Shown here: piece by piece, positions 24,912-34,074 of the stretch | Layout: each line of letters starts with the position of its first letter | Numbering within the stretch: the first letter of the stretch is position 1 | Assembly: GCF_002927275.1 (NCBI RefSeq) | Contig: NZ_PRKW01000003.1 | Location: forward strand, 124,001 to 188,000 | Direction of reading: 5' to 3' | Source: Arthrobacter pityocampae | GTDB lineage: Bacteria; Actinomycetota; Actinomycetes; Actinomycetales; Micrococcaceae | DNA length: 64,000 nt | Program-made: the position numbers and the translations under genes | The notes under the pieces: model-generated | What the model was told of the DNA's origin: nothing | What the model saw: only the letters and a program-made list of their open reading frames with translations | The model's database searches: none

Positions 24912-25718
24912 CTACTTGCTGAGGAGGCGGCGCAGCATGACGATCATCGCCGCGACGGATGCAGCGAGGACGCTCAGCGGCTTCCAGCGGTCGGCGAGGG
25001 TCGTGTTGAGGGGGACGTCGCGGCGCACGGCGACGGCCGCGGGCCTGCCGGTGCCGGTCGGGCTGCCGGTGGACTGTGCGCCCTGGGGCGAGCGGTGCCG
25101 GGCGCCCTCGATGCGGGACTTGACGTCCACGCGGGCTCCGAGCGAGTCGCGGGCATCGGCGATGTGCGTCCGGCGCTCCCCGGTGCGGCCGCGCAGCTCC
25201 TCGTAGGAGGGCGTCGGCTCCTTCGGCTGGGCATCCTTCCCGGTGTCCTTCGGCTTCTTCTCCTCCTTGGGCTTCTTGACGTCGAGCGTGGCCGGGTCGA
25301 AGCTGCGGCCCTCCTTGAGCACGCCGAGGTCGTACCGGATGCCGCGGATGGCGTCCTCGGGCACGAGCGGGAGCTGCTTCTTGAGGCGGGAGACCCCGAT
25401 CAGGGCGAGGATGCCGCCGATGACGATGAAGACCAGGGCGACCAGCAGGGCGGCCAGCCATGCGGGCATGACCTCGGCGAGGCCCATGATGGCGGCGACG
25501 ACGAGCGCGACGGCGAAGAAGAGGACGAACACCAGGGCGACGACGAGGAGGGCGACCGCGATGCCGGCCTTGGTGCCCTTCTTCTTCATCTGCTCGAGGG
25601 CGATCGAGAACTCGTCGCTGACCTGCCGCGGTGTCAGGCGCGCGAGCAGCCTGATCAGCCCGACGATCGAGAGTGAGCCTGTGGACCGCTTGCCGCGCGT
25701 ACTAGCCGAGCTGTTCAT
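24912..25718 (-). CDS. Phage-holin-family (superfamily III-like) membrane protein with DUF3618-like tail
   Basis: 268 residues. The N-terminal third has two adjacent membrane helices (AGIAVALLVVALVFVLFFAV and LAALLVALVFIVIGGILALI) preceded by RQVSDEFSIALEQMKKKG, typical of actinobacterial putative holin/DUF1469 proteins. A charged Lys/Glu/Pro region follows, then RGRTGERRTHIADARDSLGARVDVKSR, resembling DUF3618, and a C-terminal helix (SVLAASVAAMIVMLRRLL). Two families that are often separate genes seem joined here. No phage genes nearby, so a membrane-stress or envelope role is more likely than lysis. Confidence 0.7.
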   Translation of the reverse strand: MNSSASTRGKRSTGSLSIVGLIRLLARLTPRQVSDEFSIALEQMKKKGTKAGIAVALLVVALVFVLFFAVALVVAAIMGLAEVMPAWLAALLVALVFIVIGGILALIGVSRLKKQLPLVPEDAIRGIRYDLGVLKEGRSFDPATLDVKKPKEEKKPKDTGKDAQPKEPTPSYEELRGRTGERRTHIADARDSLGARVDVKSRIEGARHRSPQGAQSTGSPTGTGRPAAVAVRRDVPLNTTLADRWKPLSVLAASVAAMIVMLRRLLSK

Positions 25719-25841
25719 AGGCCCTGCCTCCATTCGTGTGTGTCTTGCTGGACATTCGCTGAACCCAAATTACCATCGGGCCCGGGTTCGCCCGCCTCGG
25801 CGCCGTCGGGCGCACGGGGCGCCCCGATGCGGTACTGCCGC

Positions 25842-27278
25842 TCATCGTGCGGAGGCGAGCTCGGCGTTGTCCTCGAGGTCCTTGCCCGCGAACTCCGGGA
25901 GCCTCGTCCGGACGAAGACGAAGGACACGACGGCGAAAACCGTGAAGGCCGCGTACATGACCCACAGGCCGAGGTTCGCGCTGACCCACGGGAAGGTGAG
26001 GGTGACGATGAAGTTGAAGACCCAGTTGACCATCGTGGCGACGCCGAGGGCGATCGACCGGATGCGGTTGGGGAACATCTCGCCGAGCGTGACCCACATG
26101 ACGGGGCCCCAGGTCGCGGCGAAGAAGATGACGAAGAGGTTCGCACCCACGAGGGCGACCGGTCCCCAGATCCCGGGCAGTGCGACATCCTCACCGGCGC
26201 CCTCCGCCTGGAGGAAGGCGAGGGTCGCGGCGAGCAGGCCGACCGTCATGCCGATCGAGCCGGCGAGGAGCAGCTTGCGGCGTCCGACGCGGTCGACGAA
26301 GAAGATGGCGACGAAGGTCATGCTCACGTTGATGATCGAGGTGATGACCGACGTCGTGAAGGAATCGCTCTCGCTGAAGCCGACGGACTTCCACAGCGTC
26401 GTGGAGTAGTAGAAGATCGCGTTGATGCCGACGAGCTGCTGCAGCGCCGCGATGGCCATGCCGACCCACAGGATGGGCTGCAGCCCCAGGGCGGGTCCGC
26501 GCAGGTCGCGGTAGCTCGCGCGGTCCTCGCGCTCGAAGCTCTCACGGATCTGCCGGATCTTGCCGTCGGTGTCACGGACGCCCGAGACCCGGGACAGGAT
26601 GCGCGCGGCGTCCTTGTCGCGGTGGGCCCGGATCAGGAACTGCGGCGATTCGGGGATGATCAGGGCGAGGACGCCGTAGATGACGGCCGGGACCACGCCG
26701 ACGAGGAGCATCCAGCGCCAGGCGGACAACCCCCACCAGAACTCGTTCGCTGCACCACCGGCGGCGCTCGCGAACGAGGCGTCGGAGAGCAGCGCGACGA
26801 AGATGCCGATCGTGATGGCGAGCTGCTGCACGGAGGCGAGGGCCCCGCGCCACTTGGAGGGCGCGATCTCGGCGATGTAGCCGGGGACGATGACGGACGC
26901 GATACCGATCGCCAGGCCTCCGACGAGACGCCACACCATGAGGTCCCACTCGGAGACGGCGAAGGCCGATCCGGCGGAGTTGATCGCGAACAGGAAGGCC
27001 GCCGCGACCATCACCTTCTTACGCCCCCAGCGGTCGGCGAGCCCGCCGGCGAACCAGGCGCCCACAGCGCAGCCGAGCAGCGTGATGGCGACGGTGAATC
27101 CCAGGACGCTCGCGCTCAGCTCGAAGTCGGCCTGGATCGAATCGACCGCACCGTTGATGACGGCCGTGTCGAAGCCGAAGAGGAGGCCTCCGACGGCGGC
27201 GGCCATCGTGATGCCGATGACCCGTGCGAGGTGCCGCGGCGGTTCGGCGGTCCCTGTGTCGACGTCGTGCTCGCTCAT
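25842..27278 (-). CDS. MFS sugar porter (sugar:H+ symporter)
   Basis: 478 residues, twelve helices. Sugar-porter signatures are all present: GFDTAVINGAV in TM1, ADRWGRKK between TM2 and 3, PESPQFLI after TM6, QQLVGINAIFYYSTTLW in TM7 and VDRVGRRKLL. Closest in character to GlcP/XylE/AraE-type proton symporters; the hexose or pentose is not resolved. Stand-alone, with GGGAG upstream of the ATG. Confidence 0.9.
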   Translation of the reverse strand: MSEHDVDTGTAEPPRHLARVIGITMAAAVGGLLFGFDTAVINGAVDSIQADFELSASVLGFTVAITLLGCAVGAWFAGGLADRWGRKKVMVAAAFLFAINSAGSAFAVSEWDLMVWRLVGGLAIGIASVIVPGYIAEIAPSKWRGALASVQQLAITIGIFVALLSDASFASAAGGAANEFWWGLSAWRWMLLVGVVPAVIYGVLALIIPESPQFLIRAHRDKDAARILSRVSGVRDTDGKIRQIRESFEREDRASYRDLRGPALGLQPILWVGMAIAALQQLVGINAIFYYSTTLWKSVGFSESDSFTTSVITSIINVSMTFVAIFFVDRVGRRKLLLAGSIGMTVGLLAATLAFLQAEGAGEDVALPGIWGPVALVGANLFVIFFAATWGPVMWVTLGEMFPNRIRSIALGVATMVNWVFNFIVTLTFPWVSANLGLWVMYAAFTVFAVVSFVFVRTRLPEFAGKDLEDNAELASAR

Positions 27279-27567
27279 GTTCGGTTCTCCCTGCTCGTTC
27301 GGCCCTCCAACACCCTACGCCAGTCCGAAGCCTGCTTAGCAGCGCCTCGACCGGCCCCGCCGTGCTCCGAGCCCTGGCGGGCTTGACGCGGCATCGTAGG
27401 ATGAGACAACCGTTGATTCGCCGCAGCAACCAAATCGTCCCGACCGGGACGGCCTGCCGCGCGTCGCGAGCCGCTCCGCCGTCGTCGCCGGGCCGCCGCC
27501 GCCATCGACGCATCCCCAGCCCCACCCGATCCGCATCCGGCCGCACCCCGTTCCGTTAGGCAGTATC

Positions 27568-28809
27568 TTGAGCACCAGCGTGAGCACCATCACCCATCTC
27601 GGCGATTCCCTCTCCCGCCGCGAGAAGATCATCTACGTCGTCATCCTCGGCACCCTGACCGCGCTCGGGCCGTTCACCATCGACCTGTACCTGCCCGCCT
27701 TCCCCGCCCTGCGGTCGGATTTCGGCGTCTCCGAGGCGGCCATCCAGCTGACGCTCACGGGCACGATCATCGGGTTCGCGTGCGGGCAGCTCCTCGTCGG
27801 ACCGCTGAGCGACAAGATCGGCCGTCGCCTGCCGCTCATCTTCGCGACCGCGCTGCACGTGGGCGCCTCTATCGCCGCGGCGTCCTCCGAGGACATCGAC
27901 GTGCTCATGCTGTTCCGCGTGCTCCAGGGCGTCGGCGCCGCGGGCGGCGGCGTGGTCGCCATGGCGATGGTGCGCGACCTCTTCGGCGGGTACACGCTCG
28001 TGCGCATGCTGTCCTACATGGCGCTCGTCAACGGGATGGCGCCCATCTTCGCCCCCGTGATCGGCTCCCAGCTGCTGCTGCTGTTCCCCTGGCCCGGCAT
28101 CTTCTGGTTCCTCGCCGGCTACGGCGTGCTGGTGATCGCAGCGGTGTCGCTGTTCATCGTCGAAACCCTTCCCCGGGAGAACCGGCGCCGGTCCGGCCTC
28201 ACCGTCCTGCAGCGCTACCGGACGGTCCTGAGCGACCGCATCTTCATCGGCATCCTGCTGGTCGGCGGCATGAACTTCTCCGGGCTCTTCTCCTACCTGT
28301 CGGCGTCGCCCTTCCTGTTCCAGGGACCCTACGGACTGAGCGAGCAGCAGTACGGCCTGCTGTTCGCCGTCAACTCGCTCGGCATCGTCGCCGGCGTGCA
28401 GATCAGTGCGCGGGTCCTCCGGCGCGTCGGCCCGCAGTGGGTCATCGCGACAGCGACAGTCGTCCAGCTCATCATGGCGATGCTCATCATCGCCTTCGAC
28501 CAGCTGGGGCTCGGCTTCTGGGGGACGGCCGTGCCGCTGTGGTTCTACATCATGGCGACGGGATTCATCTTCCCGTGCGTGCAGGTCCTGGCCCTCATCA
28601 ACAACGGCGCGCAGGCCGGCACCGCGGCGTCGCTCCTCGGAGCGGTGACCTTCGGGACGGCGGGCCTGATCTCGCCGCTCGTCGGCCTGCTGGGCGAGGG
28701 TATCGAATCGGCTACCCCCATGGCGCTCGTCATGGCGACGTGCATCGCCGTGGGCGTGCTGTTCCTCTGGACGGTCGTCCGCCCGAGGACCGTCCCCGCC
28801 CTGCAGTAG
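27568..28809 (+). CDS. MFS efflux transporter, Bcr/CflA family
   Basis: 413 residues, twelve helices. TM1 reads LGTLTALGPFTIDLYLPAFPAL, the Bcr/CflA signature, followed by GQLLVGPLSDKIGRR (motif A) and FRVLQGVGAAGGGVVAMAMVRD. Family members export bicyclomycin, chloramphenicol and other drugs. Start is uncertain: TTG at 27568 or in-frame GTG at 27580, both with poor Shine-Dalgarno. Divergent from the sugar porter across a 289-base gap where I see no further gene. Confidence 0.85.
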   Translation: MSTSVSTITHLGDSLSRREKIIYVVILGTLTALGPFTIDLYLPAFPALRSDFGVSEAAIQLTLTGTIIGFACGQLLVGPLSDKIGRRLPLIFATALHVGASIAAASSEDIDVLMLFRVLQGVGAAGGGVVAMAMVRDLFGGYTLVRMLSYMALVNGMAPIFAPVIGSQLLLLFPWPGIFWFLAGYGVLVIAAVSLFIVETLPRENRRRSGLTVLQRYRTVLSDRIFIGILLVGGMNFSGLFSYLSASPFLFQGPYGLSEQQYGLLFAVNSLGIVAGVQISARVLRRVGPQWVIATATVVQLIMAMLIIAFDQLGLGFWGTAVPLWFYIMATGFIFPCVQVLALINNGAQAGTAASLLGAVTFGTAGLISPLVGLLGEGIESATPMALVMATCIAVGVLFLWTVVRPRTVPALQ

Positions 28810-28840
28810 CTCACTGCAGAAGCGGACTGCGGGAGCGCTA

Positions 28841-28869
28841 CGGCAGCACGCTTGTGCACCGCGCTGCCG
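28841..28869. terminator. Weak hairpin between convergent genes
   Basis: 7-base-pair stem CGGCAGC/GCTGCCG with a 15-base loop between the MFS gene and the SDR-DUF2867 gene; low stability, listed as a possible terminator only. Confidence 0.35.
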
Positions 28870-28879
28870 CGGGCCGGCC

Positions 28880-30394
28880 TCAGGCGGCTTCGGCCTCCGA
28901 CACCGCCCCGGAGTCCGGCAGGGCCTCCGCCGTGGTGGCGATGTTACGGGCCATGGACTTGAAGATGAAGCCGTGGAAGGGCAGCACCGCCAGCCAGTAG
29001 AGCCGCCCGGAGAGCCCCTGCGGGAAGAACACAGCCCGCTGGTAGAACGAGCTGCCTGAGCCGTCCGGCTCCACCCTGAACTCGAGCCACGCCCGGCCGG
29101 GCACCTTCATCTCCGCCCGGAGCCGCAGGCTCCTGCCGCGCACGATCTCCTCCACCCGCCAGAAGTCCAGGGCCTCGCCCGTGAGCAGTTCCTTGGCGTC
29201 CCGCCGGCCACGCCGGAGCCCCACGCCCCCGGCGAGCTTGTCCATCCAGCCGCGGGCCGCCCAGCCCACGGTCCAGGAGTACCATCCGTTCTCGCCGCCG
29301 ATCCCCTCGACGACGCTCCAGAGCTTGTCCGGAGACGCACTCGAGCTGTAGGTCTGGACGTCGGTGAAGACCGTGTGCCCGGCCCACTGGGGGTCCGACG
29401 GGAGCGGGTCGGCTGCGGAGTCCACCTGCGTCGCGCCCGCCCAGCTGGTCTCCACCTCTCCGCCGCGCATCTTTCCGAGGGCCAGGTCCACTGCGCGGCG
29501 ATACCCGGTGAGGCCGCCCTCGGGCACGCCGATGTACTGGTCGATGTCGTGTTCGCTGGTGACGGCGTCGTGCTGGAGCGATTCGATGAGGGGCATGGCC
29601 ATCGCCCGCGGGATGGGCGTGACGAGGTTGACCCAGTGTCCGGCGAGGCGAGGCGTGAGGACCGGCAGCGCGAGGATCTTGCGGCGCGGCAGCCCGGCGG
29701 CCTCGGCGTACTGGTTCATCATCTCGGCGTAGGTCAGCACCTCGCGGGACCCGAGGTCGAACGTCCGGTTCAGCCCTGCGGGGAGCTCGAGCGCTCCGAT
29801 GAGGTAATGGATGACGTCGCGGACCGCGATCGGCTCGATGTGGTTCAGCACCCACTTGGGCGCCGGCATGACAGGGAGGACGTCGGACAGGTGCCGGATC
29901 ATCTCGAACGACGCCGACCCCGACCCGATCACCACACCGGCCTGGAAGGCGATGGTCGGCGTACCCGAGCCGAGGAGGATCGTGCCCACCTGCGTGCGGG
30001 AGCGCATGTGGGTGGACAGCTCCACACCCTCGGGGTGGAGACCGCCGAGATACACGATGCGGTGAACCCCCGCGGCGGTCGCGGCCTCGGAGACGATCGT
30101 CGCGATGTCCGCCTCACGCGTGTCGAAGTTCCGCCCCGACCCCATGGAGTGGACGAGGTAGTAGAGCGTGTCGACGCCCTCGGTCACCCTGCGCATGACC
30201 TCGCGGTCCTGAAGGTCACCCTCCACGATCTCCACGGATGCGGCCCAGGGGACGTCCTTGAGCTTCTGCGGGGACCGGACGATGACGCGGACCCGGCGTC
30301 CCTCGGCGACGAGCTTCGTCACCAGCCGACCGCCGATGTACCCGGTGGCGCCGGTGACCAGGATGAGCTTGCCGTCAGGACCATCAGTGTTCAT
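28880..30394 (-). CDS. Atypical SDR (NAD(P)-binding) protein with DUF2867 domain
   Basis: 504 residues in two parts. Residues 1-~310 are an NmrA-like atypical SDR with the Rossmann motif VTGATGYIGGRLV, while YYLVHSMGSG and VYLGGL align with the substrate region but lack a classical YxxxK. From ~340 to the end is a DUF2867/START-like domain (SWTVGWAARGWMDKLAGGVG, RQRAVFFPQGLSGRLYWLAV-like tail). This fusion is widespread in actinobacteria; substrate unknown. TAGGCT lies six bases before the ATG and no Shine-Dalgarno is visible, so a leaderless mRNA is likely. Confidence 0.85.
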   Translation of the reverse strand: MNTDGPDGKLILVTGATGYIGGRLVTKLVAEGRRVRVIVRSPQKLKDVPWAASVEIVEGDLQDREVMRRVTEGVDTLYYLVHSMGSGRNFDTREADIATIVSEAATAAGVHRIVYLGGLHPEGVELSTHMRSRTQVGTILLGSGTPTIAFQAGVVIGSGSASFEMIRHLSDVLPVMPAPKWVLNHIEPIAVRDVIHYLIGALELPAGLNRTFDLGSREVLTYAEMMNQYAEAAGLPRRKILALPVLTPRLAGHWVNLVTPIPRAMAMPLIESLQHDAVTSEHDIDQYIGVPEGGLTGYRRAVDLALGKMRGGEVETSWAGATQVDSAADPLPSDPQWAGHTVFTDVQTYSSSASPDKLWSVVEGIGGENGWYSWTVGWAARGWMDKLAGGVGLRRGRRDAKELLTGEALDFWRVEEIVRGRSLRLRAEMKVPGRAWLEFRVEPDGSGSSFYQRAVFFPQGLSGRLYWLAVLPFHGFIFKSMARNIATTAEALPDSGAVSEAEAA

Positions 30395-30502
30395 GGGAGA
30401 AGCCTACGCCTGCCCTCTGACAGATTTCTGGGGACGGCTGGCGCGAGCGCTCGACCTCTGCCAGACGGCACTGCGGGCAAGGGAGAAGGGCGGGGCAAAG
30501 GA

Positions 30503-30544
30503 AAAGGGCCGGTGACTTGGGGTACGAACCCCGTCACCGGCCCT
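30503..30544 (-). terminator. Rho-independent terminator after tRNA-Asn
   Basis: Perfect 13-base-pair outer stem (30503-30515 with 30532-30544) and a 5-base-pair inner stem (GGGGT/ACCCC) closed by ACGA; on the minus strand it is followed by TTTTCCTTT. Confidence 0.9.
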
Positions 30545-30550
30545 TCGTTG

Positions 30551-30623
30551 CTCCTCCGACTGGACTTGAACCAGTAACCCTTCGATTAACAGTCGAATGC
30601 TCTGCCAATTGAGCTACGGAGGA
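30551..30623 (-). tRNA. tRNA-Asn (GTT)
   Basis: 73-base cloverleaf: acceptor TCCTCCG/CGGAGGA, D stem GCTC/GAGC, anticodon stem TTCGA/TCGAA with loop CTGTTAA (anticodon GTT), T stem ACTGG/CCAGT, discriminator G. CCA not encoded; strong terminator directly downstream. Confidence 0.97.
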
Positions 30624-30677
30624 AAGCGCGGTCTCTACTTTACATACCGCAGGCAGTGAAGTGAAATCGGCCCGGGC

Positions 30678-32636
30678 TCACTCCTCGCGGAGCTGCCGCC
30701 GCCGCATCTCGAGCTCCATCAGGTCCCGCTGCAGCTGGTTGTAGAGCGCCGGGTCGGCGGCCGGATCCATCCGCTGGAGCTGCCCGAGCTTCTCCGCCTT
30801 CTGCTGCGTGATCCGCAGTTCGGTCAGTCGGTTCAGGATGTCCCGGCAGTAGCTCACCATGGCGTCGGCGTCCTTGGCCGGCAACGGACGGACGGCCAGT
30901 TCGCTCACGAGGGGACGCAGCACGTCCGGCACGCCGTCCCGCACCGACTCCACCCAGCGCGACAGCTCCGTGCCGGCGGCACCCGCCGCGAGGACGGCGT
31001 TGTGGAGTGCCTCGTAGACCGGGACGGTGAAGTGGATCGTCGAGAAACTCTCCCACTGGGGCGCCGTGAGGAGCGTGGGCTGCTGCAGGACCACCTCGAG
31101 CGCCTCCCGCTCCATGCGGGCGATCGGGTCCCGGGGGTCGGGCCGCTCGAAGAACGGCTCGGAGGAGGGTGCCGCCCCGGCTCCGTCGGAGGCAGCGCTC
31201 CCCTGCTGGCCCTGCTGGCCCGGACTCCCCTGGCCCTGCTGCGCGTGCGGTCCCTGCTGGCGACCGCCGCGTCCGGTCGAGGACGAGTTCTCCCGCCGCG
31301 CCGCCGCGGACACCGCCCGGGCCACCTGGTCCTCCCCGACGTACTGCATCCCGAGCCAGCGGGAGAGCTCCCTCGTGTAGGTGGACCGCAGCGACACGTC
31401 ACGGATCTGCGCGACGATCGGCGCGGCATGGCGCAGCGCCTTGACCTGGCCCTCCCCGGAGGAGAGGTCGAAGTTGGCGAAGGACGCCTTGATCGCGAAC
31501 TCGAACAGCGGCCGGCGGTCGGCGATGAGCTCCCGCACGGCGTCGTCGCCCCGCCGCTGGCGCAGCTCGCACGGGTCCGCGCCGGAGGCCTCGACGGCCA
31601 CGTAGGTCTGGGAGTTGAACCGCTGGTCCTCCTCGAAGGCGCGCAGCGCGGCCTTCTGGCCCGCGGCGTCGCCGTCGAACGTGAAGATCACCTCGCCGCC
31701 GGTGCCGTCGTCGGACAGGAGCCGGCGGGCGATCTTGATGTGGTCCGTGCCGAACGCCGTGCCGCACGTGGCGACGGCGGTGCCGACGCCGGCGAGGTGG
31801 CAGGCCATGACGTCCGTGTAGCCCTCGACGACGACGAGCTGCCGGTTCTTCGCGATCTCCCGTTTGGCGAGGTCGATGCCGTAAAGCACCTGGGACTTCT
31901 TGTAGAGCGAGGTCTCCGGGGTGTTGAGGTACTTCGGCCCCTGATCGTCCTCGAACAGCTTGCGGGCGCCGAAGCCCACGGTGTCACCGGTGATGTCGCG
32001 GATGGGCCAGATCAGGCGCCCCCGGAAGCGGTCGTAGAAGCGCCCGGCGTTGCTCGAGGAGGCGCTGAACATGCCGGTCAGCTTCAGCTCGTCGAGCGTG
32101 AAGCCGCGCCCCGTGAGGTGGGTGAGCAGGCCGTCCCAGCCCTGGGGTGCATAGCCGACGCCGAAGTGCGCGGCCGCGTCGCGGTCGAAGCCGCGGTCCT
32201 GCAGGAACTGGCGGGCGGTGCCGGCGCCCGGCGTGAGGAGCTGGTCGCGGAAGAACTCCGCGGCGATCTTGTGGGCGTCCAGGAGCCGCCGGCGCCGGCC
32301 GACGTCCTCGCGGCGCGGCCCGGTCCCGCCGTCCTCGTAGTGCAGTTCGAAGCCGATCCGCGCGGCGAGCTTCTCGACCGTCTCGCTGAAGGTGGTGTGG
32401 TCCACCTTCTGCACGAAGCTGATGACATCCCCGCCCTCGCCGCAGCCGAAGCAGTGGTAGGAGCCCATCTGCGGCCGCACGTGGAAGGACGGCGACCGCT
32501 CGTCGTGGAAGGGGCAGAGGCCCTTCCACGAGCCGATCCCGGCGGACTTCAGGGTGACGTAGGCCTCGACCACCTCCTTGATGTCCGTGCGCTGGCGTAC
32601 CTCATCGATGTCTTCGCGTTTGATGAGTCCGGCCAT
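30678..32636 (-). CDS. dnaG: DNA primase
   Basis: 652 residues. Synthesises RNA primers at the fork. N-terminal CHC2 zinc domain with CPFH and CFGC (KGLCPFHDERSPSFHV, SYHCFGCGEGGDV), a TOPRIM core with VVEGYTDVMA and FDGDAAGQKA, then a Gln/Gly-rich linker near residue 460 and a C-terminal helicase-binding region. TAAACT sits six bases before the ATG without a Shine-Dalgarno, suggesting leaderless expression. Follows dgt on the same strand. Confidence 0.97.
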   Translation of the reverse strand: MAGLIKREDIDEVRQRTDIKEVVEAYVTLKSAGIGSWKGLCPFHDERSPSFHVRPQMGSYHCFGCGEGGDVISFVQKVDHTTFSETVEKLAARIGFELHYEDGGTGPRREDVGRRRRLLDAHKIAAEFFRDQLLTPGAGTARQFLQDRGFDRDAAAHFGVGYAPQGWDGLLTHLTGRGFTLDELKLTGMFSASSSNAGRFYDRFRGRLIWPIRDITGDTVGFGARKLFEDDQGPKYLNTPETSLYKKSQVLYGIDLAKREIAKNRQLVVVEGYTDVMACHLAGVGTAVATCGTAFGTDHIKIARRLLSDDGTGGEVIFTFDGDAAGQKAALRAFEEDQRFNSQTYVAVEASGADPCELRQRRGDDAVRELIADRRPLFEFAIKASFANFDLSSGEGQVKALRHAAPIVAQIRDVSLRSTYTRELSRWLGMQYVGEDQVARAVSAAARRENSSSTGRGGRQQGPHAQQGQGSPGQQGQQGSAASDGAGAAPSSEPFFERPDPRDPIARMEREALEVVLQQPTLLTAPQWESFSTIHFTVPVYEALHNAVLAAGAAGTELSRWVESVRDGVPDVLRPLVSELAVRPLPAKDADAMVSYCRDILNRLTELRITQQKAEKLGQLQRMDPAADPALYNQLQRDLMELEMRRRQLREE

Positions 32637-32671
32637 GACCCCAGTTTAGGCCCGCCCCACCGACACTCCGA

Positions 32672-32697
32672 CCGGTCCCGCGACGTATCGGGACCGG
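32672..32697 (-). terminator. Hairpin between dgt and dnaG
   Basis: 9-base-pair stem CCGGTCCCG/CGGGACCGG with an 8-base loop in the 84-base gap; no T-run. It may terminate dgt transcripts before the separate dnaG promoter. Confidence 0.5.
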
Positions 32698-32720
32698 CGC
32701 GGACAGGCACCGGACACGAC

Positions 32721-34004
32721 CTACCAGAGGGCCGGGACCGGACCGACGATGCGCTCGTGGAGGCCGAGGGCGGACACGTCGGTGAGCGAGGCGACCTGGT
32801 CGACGACGACGCGCAGGCGGGCGTCGTCGTCGGCGGCCTCCCGCCAGTCCGCGGCGAACATCGGCTCGAGGTGCCGGTCCCCGTCGGCGTGGATCTGCGC
32901 CACGAGGGACGCCAGGATCTCCCGCTGGCGCTCGTAGAGGGGCTGGCGGTGGTCCGTGGTCATCACGTACGTGGTGGCCAGGCCCTTCATCACGGCGATC
33001 TCCATGACCGTCTCCTCCGGGACCACCATCTCCGCGTTGTAGCGGGTCAGCGGGTCGGGCCCGTAGATGGACCGGGTGGACTGCATGGCGCTGAGGCAGA
33101 ACCGGCCGATCAGCTGGCTCGTCATGTTCTTCAGCGCCGCCATGGACCGCCGGGTGCCGTCCGCCTCGCGCACCCAGACCGGAGTCCGCTCGAGCCGGGC
33201 GAGGGCGGCGTCGACGGCGGCCGGGTCGCTGCCCGGGAGGTACCACTGCTGCGTGTAGCCCACCACGCGGGCGCGGGCGTCGGCGCTGTCCATCCACTTC
33301 AGCTGCAGGTGACCGGCGACGATGGCGTCCTCGACGTCGTGCACGGAGTACGAGATGTCGTCCGCGAGGTCCATCACCTGCGCCTCGAGGCAGGAGCGTC
33401 CCTCCGGGGCGCCGTCGCGCAGCCACGCGAAGACCGGGAGGTCGTCGTCGTACGCGCCGAACTTCGTGGTGCGCCGGCCGCTGATGACGGGCGCGGCGGC
33501 GGCGGTCCACGGGTACTTGCAGGCGGCGTCGAGGCTGGCCCGCGTGAGGTTCAGGCCCGCGGGACCACCGTCCGCGGTGAGGACCTTCGGCTCCAGCCGT
33601 GTGAGCAGGCGCAGGGTCTGGGCGTTGCCCTCGAAGCCGCCGATGCCGTGGGCGAGGTCGTTGAGCGCGGACTCGCCGTTGTGCCCGAAGGGCGGATGCC
33701 CGAGGTCGTGGGCCAGGCACGCGGTGTCCACGATGTCCGGGTCGCAGCCGAGGGTCCTGCCCAGTTCCCGGCCCACCTGCGCGACCTCCAGCGAGTGGGT
33801 GAGGCGCGTGCGCACGAAGTCGTCGGTGTCGGGCGCGACGACCTGCGTCTTCGCGCCGAGGCGGCGCAGCGCCGACGAGTGCAGCACCCGCGCCCTGTCC
33901 CGCTCGAAGTCGGTCCGGTGGGAGCTCTTCGGCGGCTCCTCGACCCACCGCTCGGTGTCCGCGGCGGTGTAGCCGGGCGGGAGGGACGGATCGGGGAAGC
34001 TCAT
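32721..34004 (-). CDS. dgt: Deoxyguanosinetriphosphate triphosphohydrolase-like protein
   Basis: 427 residues, HD-domain dNTPase. Metal ligands are visible: RLTHSLEVAQVGR, the LAHDLGHPPFGHNGE box with the HD pair, and a later DLADDISYSVHDVEDA. N-terminal DRARVLHSSALRRLGAKTQV is family-typical. Cleaves dNTPs to nucleosides plus triphosphate, probably with preference set by an allosteric site. AAAGG precedes the ATG. The dusB-dgt-dnaG order is common in actinobacteria. Confidence 0.93.
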   Translation of the reverse strand: MSFPDPSLPPGYTAADTERWVEEPPKSSHRTDFERDRARVLHSSALRRLGAKTQVVAPDTDDFVRTRLTHSLEVAQVGRELGRTLGCDPDIVDTACLAHDLGHPPFGHNGESALNDLAHGIGGFEGNAQTLRLLTRLEPKVLTADGGPAGLNLTRASLDAACKYPWTAAAAPVISGRRTTKFGAYDDDLPVFAWLRDGAPEGRSCLEAQVMDLADDISYSVHDVEDAIVAGHLQLKWMDSADARARVVGYTQQWYLPGSDPAAVDAALARLERTPVWVREADGTRRSMAALKNMTSQLIGRFCLSAMQSTRSIYGPDPLTRYNAEMVVPEETVMEIAVMKGLATTYVMTTDHRQPLYERQREILASLVAQIHADGDRHLEPMFAADWREAADDDARLRVVVDQVASLTDVSALGLHERIVGPVPALW

Positions 34005-34074
34005 GATGCCTTTCTAGCGCAACGGGGAGGGAAATGCGTGCCGGTCCGAGCCGATGTGGGGTACGGGACGGCGG

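Noticed and set aside
24912-25718. Prophage remnant around the holin-like gene
   Set aside because: No integrase, capsid, tail or lysin genes and no GC shift; such holin-like proteins are chromosomal in many actinobacteria.
27579-27594. GTGA-N6-TCAC at the start of the Bcr/CflA gene as a GlxR site
   Set aside because: Lies inside the coding start and misses outer consensus bases; likely chance.
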